Assembly: GCA_015693905.1 (NCBI GenBank) | Contig: CP065161.1 | Coordinates: 124,001-188,000, forward strand | Length of the DNA stretch: 64,000 bases | From: Rhodobacterales bacterium HKCCA1288 | GTDB taxonomy: Bacteria > Pseudomonadota > Alphaproteobacteria > Rhodobacterales > Rhodobacteraceae | Direction: 5' to 3' | Shown: positions 55,237 through 61,383 of the stretch, one piece after another | How the letters are laid out: every line of letters begins with the position of its first letter | Position numbering within the stretch: the first letter of the stretch is position 1 | The notes under the pieces: generated by a model | Told to the model about the DNA's origin: nothing | Database searches by the model: none | What the model saw: only the letters and a program-made list of their open reading frames with translations | Translations under genes and position numbers: made by a program

Positions 55237-55839
55237 TTAGCGTTCCAAAATCATTTCGCCGTTTTCAATCACGATCCTGCGAAAGCCGTTTAAAAATTCC
55301 ATCCCAAGTAGGCTGTGATCCATCTCGCCGCCATTGATGACGGCAGCGATGTTTTGCGCAGTGGTTGTGCCCAGGCCAAGCCGCGCTATGCGCACAGGCG
55401 CGGTGGAAATGCGCCCGTTGGCCGTATTGGCGCGCCCTGAGAAAACGATGCCTTCAAGATTGAAGCCTGCGCGTGTCGCATCTTGGCGTGATAACACAAT
55501 TTGGCTTGCGCCCGTATCAATCATGAACAGCACGGGCACATCATTGACCTGCAAGGTCAGATAATAATGCCCATCCATCGCGCGGGACAAAATGATATCC
55601 CTGCCAGTGTCGCGCATTTGCGCCAAGCCGCTGGACGCACTGCGAAAATCATTCCAAAGGCCAATGCCTGCGACTGTCCCAATGATAATAAAGAACCACA
55701 GCGCGCTATGGCGCAGAAGTCGGCCCAAATTCCGCCGATGTGCTGCAATCGCATAGCCCAGAACCGCGACAAAAATAGCGCCAAGGTAGAAAAGCTGCGG
55801 GATATCTTGCAGATCAAAAGCCCCCATCTTGCCCCTCAT
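55237..55839 (-). CDS. TIGR02281 family retropepsin-like aspartic protease
   Basis: The 200-residue product has two N-terminal membrane segments and a clan AA aspartic protease domain with catalytic motif FMIDTGASQIVLS and a later hydrophobic LLGMEFLNGF strand. It is presumably active as a dimer in the periplasm. It overlaps the marC-like gene by four bases and is cotranscribed with it. The physiological substrate is unknown. Confidence 0.88.
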   Translation of the reverse strand: MRGKMGAFDLQDIPQLFYLGAIFVAVLGYAIAAHRRNLGRLLRHSALWFFIIIGTVAGIGLWNDFRSASSGLAQMRDTGRDIILSRAMDGHYYLTLQVNDVPVLFMIDTGASQIVLSRQDATRAGFNLEGIVFSGRANTANGRISTAPVRIARLGLGTTTAQNIAAVINGGEMDHSLLGMEFLNGFRRIVIENGEMILER

Positions 55840-56453
55840 AACACCTGTAAATCGCGCATCCCATCAATCACGAATTGCACGGAAAGCGCGGCCAAAAGCA
55901 TGCCCAACAATCGTGTGACCACGTTGATCCCCGTCGGCCCCAAGGCGCGCTCTAACGGGGTGGAGAGCAAAAACAGCGAAAAGACACAGATCAAAACCGC
56001 CGCCATCACGCCATGCACCGCCAAAACCCATGTGATGTCGCCGTCCATCTGGCCCGTCAAAAGGATCATGGTCGCCAAGGCACCAGGGCCTGCGATCAGG
56101 GGGGTGGCGAGTGGAAAGACGCTTGGGTCGTCCTTATGGGGTTGATCCGCCTGTCCCTGTCGGCGGGCGCTGCGCCGCTCAAACAGCATATCAAGCGCGG
56201 TCAAAAACAATAAAATCCCGCCCGCGATGCGAAAGGCTGGCATGGAAATACCAAGGAAGTTCAAAACGGCCTCACCCGCCACGCCAAATAGCGTTAACAG
56301 GACAAAGGCGATCAGGGTCGCCCGCAGCGCAATCTTCCGCCTTTCGGCCATGCCCATGCCGCGGGTCAGCGCGACAAAGAGCGGCGCCAAACCGATGGGA
56401 TCAATAATGACAAAAAGCGCCACAAAAACGGGGATGAGGGTTGCGAATTCCAT
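55836..56453 (-). CDS. MarC/NAAT family membrane protein
   Basis: The 205-residue product has six membrane segments with FATLIPVFVALFVIIDPIGLAPLFVAL at the N-terminus and SVFPLATPLIAGPGALATMI in the middle, which are the MarC family landmarks. The function of MarC proteins is not firmly known. It is upstream of the aspartic protease gene in one transcript. Confidence 0.92.
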   Translation of the reverse strand: MEFATLIPVFVALFVIIDPIGLAPLFVALTRGMGMAERRKIALRATLIAFVLLTLFGVAGEAVLNFLGISMPAFRIAGGILLFLTALDMLFERRSARRQGQADQPHKDDPSVFPLATPLIAGPGALATMILLTGQMDGDITWVLAVHGVMAAVLICVFSLFLLSTPLERALGPTGINVVTRLLGMLLAALSVQFVIDGMRDLQVL

Positions 56454-56507
56454 GCCCTATCCCTGACCTTTGAGGGGGCAAAGGTCAAATGAAATCGGGG
56501 GAGGGGG

Positions 56508-58358
56508 CTATTCTTGCAACGCCGCGTCAAGCCGCGCCTGTGCTGCGACCCAAAGCGCCTCGGCGCGCGCTAATCCTTCTTCGACTTCAGTGAACTTCGC
56601 CTGCCATTGCGCCAATTCAGATGCTTTGGCAGCCTCATAGAGCGCAGGATCAGCCAGTTTCACCGAAAGTTTCTCATGCATCTCCATAATCTTTTCGACC
56701 CGCGCTTCGGCACGGCGCAATTCGGCGCGTATCTCTTTGATCTCGTCATGGCTTGGGCGGGGCGCAGTTGGTGCGGGCTTGTCTTTGCTGGGTTTGTCTG
56801 GCCGCGCCCCCAAGAGGGTGGCGCGATAACTGTCCAAATCGCCCTCATAGGGGGCAACCCGCCCATTTGCGACCAGCCACAACCGATCGGCCACTAGCCC
56901 CAAAAGGTGCATATCATGGCTGACCAAGATCACCGCCCCCGAATAGGCCGAAAGTGCCTCGACCAAGGCCTCGCGACTTTCGATATCCAGATGGTTGGTC
57001 GGCTCGTCCAAGATGAGCATATGCGGCGCGTCCAAAGTCGCGAGCAACAAGGATAAGCGCGCCTTTTGCCCGCCCGATAATTGGCCAACTTTGGTTTCGG
57101 CCTGCGCCGCCGCCAGACCAAACCCCGCAAGTCGTGCGCGGTGGCGTGTTGGCGCCTCCTCGGGGCGCGCGCGGCGCAGGTGGTCAAGCGGGGTTTCGTC
57201 CAAATGCAATTCGTCAACCTGATGCTGCGCGAAATACCCGACCCGCAACTTGGAGGAGGCGGTGACACTGCCTGCCATTGCCGCCAATTTGCCTGCAATC
57301 AATTTGGACAGGGTCGATTTGCCCTCGCCGTTGCGCCCAAGCAGAGCGATGCGGTCATCTTGGTCAATGCGCAAATCCAGCTTTGACAGCACCGCACGCC
57401 CCTCATAGCCAACACTTGCCCCGTCCAGCCGCAAAATAGGCGGCGAGAGCGTCTCGGGTTCGGGGAAGGTGAAGACAGTGCGCGCCGCGTCTTCGGGGGC
57501 GCGGATGGGTTCCATCCGTTCCAGCATCTTAAGCCGTGCCTGTGCCTGCTTTGCTTTCGAGGCTTTGGCGCGGAAGCGATCCACGAAACTTTGCAAATGC
57601 GCGCGCCGCGCCTCTTGTTTTTTGGCTTCTGCCGATTGCAGCGCCCGCTGCGCCGTGCGGGTTTTGATGAAATCATCATAGCCGCCCGCATAAAGGGTCA
57701 ATTTTTGATCACTTAAATGCAAGATATGCCCCACCGCGCGATTGAGCAGTCCGCGATCATGGCTGATGACAAGGACAGTGTGCGGATATTTGGCCAGATA
57801 AGCCTCAAGCCAGAGCGCCCCCTCAAGGTCGAGATAGTTGGTGGGTTCGTCCAAGAGCAGGAAATCAGGTTGCGAGAAAAGAACGGCGGCCAAGGCCACG
57901 CGCATCCGCCACCCGCCCGAAAAATCGGAACAGGGGCGGGCGGTTTCCGCATCTGTAAAGCCCAAACCCCGCAGGATCGTAGCGGCGCGCGCCTCGGCCG
58001 ACCAAGCATCAATATCGGCAAGCCGTGTTTGCACCTCGGCCATGCGTTCGCCCGTTGCGGTTTCCGCCTCGGCCATGAGGGCGGCGCGCTCTGTATCGGC
58101 GGCCAAGACAGTGTCGAGCAGCGACACCGCGCTGCCAGGCACTTCTTGGCTGACGCCGCCGATGCGCGCGCGCGCGGGGATCTCAATCCCCCCCCCATCA
58201 AGCGATAATTCCCCCTTGATCAGACGAAACAGCGTGGTCTTGCCCGCGCCATTGCGCCCGACAATGCCCACCTTATGCCCCGTGGGGATGGTCGCGCTGG
58301 CCCCATCAAACAGGGGACGACCCGCCATAGAAAAAGAGAGATCAGATATGCGCAACAT
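56508..58358 (-). CDS. ABC-F family ATPase
   Basis: The 616-residue product has two ABC domains without membrane segments: Walker A GRNGAGKT and signature FSGGWRMRV in the first, GRNGEGKS and LSGGQKARLSLLL with MLILDEPTNHLDIES in the second, separated by an arginine/lysine-rich linker (interdomain P-site tRNA arm, KKQEARRAHLQSFVDRFRAKASKAKQ) and followed by a C-terminal coiled coil. ABC-F proteins act on stalled or antibiotic-bound ribosomes (Uup/EttA-like). The start at 58358 gives the family N-terminus MLRISDLSFSMAGRPLF. Confidence 0.93.
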   Translation of the reverse strand: MLRISDLSFSMAGRPLFDGASATIPTGHKVGIVGRNGAGKTTLFRLIKGELSLDGGGIEIPARARIGGVSQEVPGSAVSLLDTVLAADTERAALMAEAETATGERMAEVQTRLADIDAWSAEARAATILRGLGFTDAETARPCSDFSGGWRMRVALAAVLFSQPDFLLLDEPTNYLDLEGALWLEAYLAKYPHTVLVISHDRGLLNRAVGHILHLSDQKLTLYAGGYDDFIKTRTAQRALQSAEAKKQEARRAHLQSFVDRFRAKASKAKQAQARLKMLERMEPIRAPEDAARTVFTFPEPETLSPPILRLDGASVGYEGRAVLSKLDLRIDQDDRIALLGRNGEGKSTLSKLIAGKLAAMAGSVTASSKLRVGYFAQHQVDELHLDETPLDHLRRARPEEAPTRHRARLAGFGLAAAQAETKVGQLSGGQKARLSLLLATLDAPHMLILDEPTNHLDIESREALVEALSAYSGAVILVSHDMHLLGLVADRLWLVANGRVAPYEGDLDSYRATLLGARPDKPSKDKPAPTAPRPSHDEIKEIRAELRRAEARVEKIMEMHEKLSVKLADPALYEAAKASELAQWQAKFTEVEEGLARAEALWVAAQARLDAALQE

Positions 58359-58461
58359 GCGCGGCTCATGCACGGCTTGGCGCGTGCTGTCAATCGCGGC
58401 TTCCCTATTCTGATCCCTCATGTTATGGCCGCGCCAAATTCACCTTCCCATGGAGAGACCA

Positions 58462-58884
58462 ATGGCCGTGCAACGCACATTTTCCATCATTAAACCCGAT
58501 GCAACCAAGCGCAACTTGACGGGTGCAATCAACGCAAAGATCGAAGCAGCGGGCCTGCGCATCATCGCGCAAAAGCGCATTCACCTGACCCCCGCGCAGG
58601 CAGGCGTGTTCTATGCCGTGCATAAAGAGCGCCCTTTCTACGGCGAGCTGTGCGAATTCATGGCGTCTGAGCCTGTTGTTGTGCAGGTTCTGGAAGGCGA
58701 AAACGCGATTGCGAAATATCGCGAAGTCATGGGCGCCACTGATCCTGCCGAAGCGGCAGAGGGCACAATCCGCAAAGATTTCGCGCTGTCTAAGGGCGAA
58801 AACTCCGTTCACGGGTCAGATGCCCCTGAAACTGCTGCGGAAGAGATTGCCTATTTCTTTGCAGGCCTAGAATTGGTCGGCTAA
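58462..58884 (+). CDS. ndk: Nucleoside diphosphate kinase
   Basis: The 140-residue product has the phosphohistidine active-site motif [21 protein letters not shown] (His near residue 117) and [17 protein letters not shown] at the N-terminus. It equilibrates nucleoside triphosphates. The start ATG 58462 has GGAGAG upstream. It is followed by its own terminator. Confidence 0.97.
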   Translation: MAVQRTFSIIKPDATKRNLTGAINAKIEAAGLRIIAQKRIHLTPAQAGVFYAVHKERPFYGELCEFMASEPVVVQVLEGENAIAKYREVMGATDPAEAAEGTIRKDFALSKGENSVHGSDAPETAAEEIAYFFAGLELVG

Positions 58885-58911
58885 GCCGATCACCATAGTC
58901 CTTGAATGAGG

Positions 58912-58945
58912 GCCGCATAGCCAATCGGCTGTGCGGCTTTTATTT
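58912..58945 (+). terminator. Rho-independent terminator after ndk
   Basis: GCCGCATAGCC at 58912-58922 and GGCTGTGCGGC at 58927-58937 form an 11-base-pair stem (one wobble) with a four-base loop, followed by TTTTATTTT. It overlaps the last codons of the convergent TfoX-C gene. Confidence 0.88.
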
Positions 58946-59302
58946 TGCGCGTAAGCCGAGAATATCCATTTGGCGTTCAAATTCGCTGCGGTCTGGATCG
59001 TAGTGGTCATTGCAAATCTGATCAAAACTTGCGCGCAATTGGACTTTTTCAGCCCCTTTGCAATCGTTCCAAGCGCGACCTTGAAGTGCCATATGCAGAA
59101 CGTAATACATGATAAAATGGGGTGATACCCCTGAGCGTAACAGCGCGATATAGGCCTGATCTGCCCCCAGTTCGCGCAAATCTGAGGCGGTTTTGATCCC
59201 AGCCTTACGCAGGCTTTGTGCCATGGCAGGGCCAATATTGCGCAAGGATTGCAGATCATCGGGATCGGATTTTGGCATCTTGATATCCTCGGGGGCGGCC
59301 AT
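58940..59302 (-). CDS. TfoX C-terminal-domain protein (helix-hairpin-helix type)
   Basis: The 120-residue product has the TfoX_C domain: DLQSLRNIGPAMAQSLRKAGIKTASDLRELGADQAYIALLRSGV in residues 17-60, a helix-hairpin-helix fold that follows the N-terminal domain in competence regulators. Here the domain stands alone. The Cys-containing C-terminal tail DQICNDHYDPDRSEF is unusual. It is convergent with ndk. Confidence 0.82.
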   Translation of the reverse strand: MAAPEDIKMPKSDPDDLQSLRNIGPAMAQSLRKAGIKTASDLRELGADQAYIALLRSGVSPHFIMYYVLHMALQGRAWNDCKGAEKVQLRASFDQICNDHYDPDRSEFERQMDILGLRAK

Positions 59303-59597
59303 ATGACGTGGCCTATATTATTCATTTCGTGCCACGAAACATGGCGAAACGCGCGAATATCCGCCGATTTTGGCGCGAAAAGTTCCATTTTTGCAAAATG
59401 ACATGAAAATTTAATATGATTCTTGTATGCGATTCGCGCTGTTGCTGCTATGCGGGGTGCGATTTTGGCCTAGGGGTAGGTCAAACGTCAAAACCCTTGG
59501 GGGGCAACTCTGTGGGGAAAACGACCAATTACGATGGTGCCTGCCAGATCGAAAAGGATTGGGCAAACAGATTTGGTGGCATCAAGAGGGGAATAAG
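59303..59597. other. Intergenic region before the small secreted protein
   Basis: Of these 295 bases the left half (59380-59430) is AT-rich with likely promoter elements (AATTTAATATGATTCTT). Open frames starting at 59416 and 59427 run through here, but their codon use is poor and they lack ribosome sites. No RNA gene is seen. Confidence 0.4.
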
Positions 59598-59774
59598 ATG
59601 GGGTTGGATTTTAAAACGACAACAAAACCAAAGAAACGGTTTCGTTTATTGGTCATTTTGGTTGCGATTGCGGCGATCCCAAGCCAATTGGCGGTGGCGG
59701 ATGTCGGCCATGGTGATCCGCGCGGTGTTGGGTATTCCGCGCAATCGATGTTGTCAGTCGTTGCCGCCCGCTAA
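59598..59774 (+). CDS. Small secreted protein, unknown
   Basis: The 58-residue product has a basic N-terminus (GLDFKTTTKPKKRF), one hydrophobic segment RLLVILVAIAAIPSQLAVA resembling a signal peptide, and a short glycine-containing tail DVGHGDPRGVGYSAQSML. The ATG is preceded by GAGGGGAATAAG. It resembles a small secreted peptide or signal. Its end overlaps the convergent LytTR-regulator gene by four bases. Confidence is limited by the short length. Confidence 0.5.
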   Translation: MGLDFKTTTKPKKRFRLLVILVAIAAIPSQLAVADVGHGDPRGVGYSAQSMLSVVAAR

Positions 59775-60655
59775 CGCAGCAGATGTGCGAAGCGCCGTTT
59801 GACCTCTCGGGTGCGGCGCCGCGATACAGGAATGTCTTGCCCGTTTACCAAATTCAGCACAATCAAACCATTTTCTGCGCGGGTCATGCCGCGCACTGCG
59901 TGATCTGCGATCCAAAATGACCGATGCACTTGCATTCCCTGCAATGGGGCAAGCGTGATCACAGCCTCGGTGAATTTATGCCGCGTCAGAAACGTGTCTG
60001 TTTCCGTTACAATCCGCACATAATGTTCCTCGGCCCCAATCATCAGCAGGTGCTGCGCCGCAAGGGTGATCGCGCCGATTTGGATGTCGAGTTCGGCGGT
60101 TTGGGAGGGGCCCGTGGTCTGCGGGGCGGTTAGAACTTTGCTCTGCTGCTGAGGTGGCTCATCCAAGGCAGGCAGTGTGGCCCAGATCATTATGTATTCC
60201 CCAAGAACCCCGCAGACCATCGCCACGGAAATCTGCCACCAAAGGGGGCTGTCAGTTGGCATGATCAGCGCCCCAAGCGCCGCGCCGATCCCCAGTGATG
60301 TCGCAATAATCAGGGTCAGCGGCACGGGGCGTGCAGGGGCAATGCGGGCCAAGCCAAAGCAGATCGCGCAGAGTGCGGGAAAGTAAAGGATCGCCGCCAT
60401 GCCCCCCAAAAACAGGGTTTGCCCATCTCCCTGTGGCCCAAGATGGAACAGGGTTGCAAGGATCACGTAGCAGGCGATCACCTTTGGTTGTTGCAAGTAG
60501 CGCAACAGCGCGGCGGGGGTTGTGCTGATAATCGCGCCTGTAATGAGCCGAAATTGGGCAGGCCTGCGGGCATTTTGAGCCTGATCAAGGACGCGGGATG
60601 TCTCGTCCGAGTGCAGCAACCTATCTAAAGAAATCGATTCGGATATTTCGCGCAT
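59771..60655 (-). CDS. Membrane-bound LytTR-domain transcriptional regulator
   Basis: The 294-residue product has about four to five membrane segments (residues 55-160) and a C-terminal LytTR DNA-binding domain (residues 190-294: LLMIGAEEHYVRIVTETDTFLTRHKFTEAV, MQVHRSFWIADHAVRGMTRAENGLIVL, DIPVSRRRTREVK). LytTR domains bind direct repeats spaced by about one helical turn. A membrane tether suggests sensing of a membrane or periplasmic signal. The divergent region contains 12-base direct repeats. Confidence 0.88.
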   Translation of the reverse strand: MREISESISLDRLLHSDETSRVLDQAQNARRPAQFRLITGAIISTTPAALLRYLQQPKVIACYVILATLFHLGPQGDGQTLFLGGMAAILYFPALCAICFGLARIAPARPVPLTLIIATSLGIGAALGALIMPTDSPLWWQISVAMVCGVLGEYIMIWATLPALDEPPQQQSKVLTAPQTTGPSQTAELDIQIGAITLAAQHLLMIGAEEHYVRIVTETDTFLTRHKFTEAVITLAPLQGMQVHRSFWIADHAVRGMTRAENGLIVLNLVNGQDIPVSRRRTREVKRRFAHLLR

Positions 60656-60753
60656 CTTGATCCCTGGTTTGGAAACAGTTTCCCGAAAATTTAGTAATTA
60701 TATTCGTATATAAATTATTTATTAAATTGACCTTGAGTGTGCTCACGTCATGA

Positions 60754-60789
60754 ACGGTCATTTTGACGGTCATTTTCGACCATTCACGA
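60754..60789. promoter_or_regulatory. 12-base direct repeats, candidate LytTR site
   Basis: ACGGTCATTTTG at 60754-60765 is immediately followed by ACGGTCATTTTC at 60766-60777 and a degenerate GACCATTCACGA. The repeats lie about 100 bases upstream of the LytTR-regulator start and 140 bases before the first small ORF of the adhesin locus. LytTR domains recognise direct repeats; this fits, though the spacing is a tight 12 bases. Confidence 0.45.
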
Positions 60790-60928
60790 CAATTTGGGCA
60801 AAACTAAGGCAGATGCCTTCTGAAACCGATGCACCCGTTCTGGCGAAACCCGTATCCTGCAAGCGGGGGTTAACTATTTGGGCATATGCCGTGCTGGCAC
60901 ATGTCCAAATGGCTGCGAAGGTGCTGTG

Positions 60929-61186
60929 ATGGACAAGGTGTTTGCGCGGTTTTTTGCGCTTTGCGATGCGGCTGGGGACATGTGCCGCAACAGATCGCGC
61001 CGTAAATTGCCCGTCATTGTGGCGGGCGTAGGGCAGGACGCCCTTATTGATGCCCCATTGGTTGGATACGCCTTGGCAACAAAGCATGCCCCGTTGGCTG
61101 GTCTTGCGCGCAAGTCCACCAGTCCCGCGGGGCCCGTGCGGGCCGCACAGCCCGTTGTATCTGTAATTCGAGTTGGGAACTGGTGA
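60929..61186 (+). CDS. Hypothetical small protein
   Basis: The 85-residue product begins DKVFARFFALCDAAGDMCRNRSRRK and ends with PAGPVRAAQPVVSVIRVGNW. I do not recognise it. Codon third positions follow the usage of neighbouring genes, and the next small gene begins two bases after its stop. No strong ribosome site precedes the ATG. The function is unknown; co-location with the large surface protein suggests an accessory role in its regulation or activation, which is inferred. Confidence 0.45.
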   Translation: MDKVFARFFALCDAAGDMCRNRSRRKLPVIVAGVGQDALIDAPLVGYALATKHAPLAGLARKSTSPAGPVRAAQPVVSVIRVGNW

Positions 61187-61187
61187 G

Positions 61188-61379
61188 ATGATGATGGCCC
61201 TTAAGACGGATGATTTGAACGCGCATCTGCGCCTTGATTGGCAGGCGGCGCGGTGCGGGGCCGCAATGCGGACCTTGGGGGCCATATCGCCGTCCGTCAT
61301 TCATGCGGGTTGCGCCGCAGGCATCATCGCAGGCGTAACGCCATGCACCATCCGCCCAAATCGCGCGTCCGAGGAATAA
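61188..61379 (+). CDS. Hypothetical small protein upstream of the RTX-like gene
   Basis: The 63-residue product MMMALKTDDLNAHLRLDWQ has cysteines in QAARCGAA, HAGCAAGI and TPCTIRP. It follows the previous small ORF after one base, and its stop is four bases before the ATG of the large gene, so the three look cotranscribed. The fold and function are unknown. Its cysteine pattern does not match acyltransferases that activate RTX toxins. Confidence 0.4.
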   Translation: MMMALKTDDLNAHLRLDWQAARCGAAMRTLGAISPSVIHAGCAAGIIAGVTPCTIRPNRASEE

Positions 61380-61383
61380 AATT

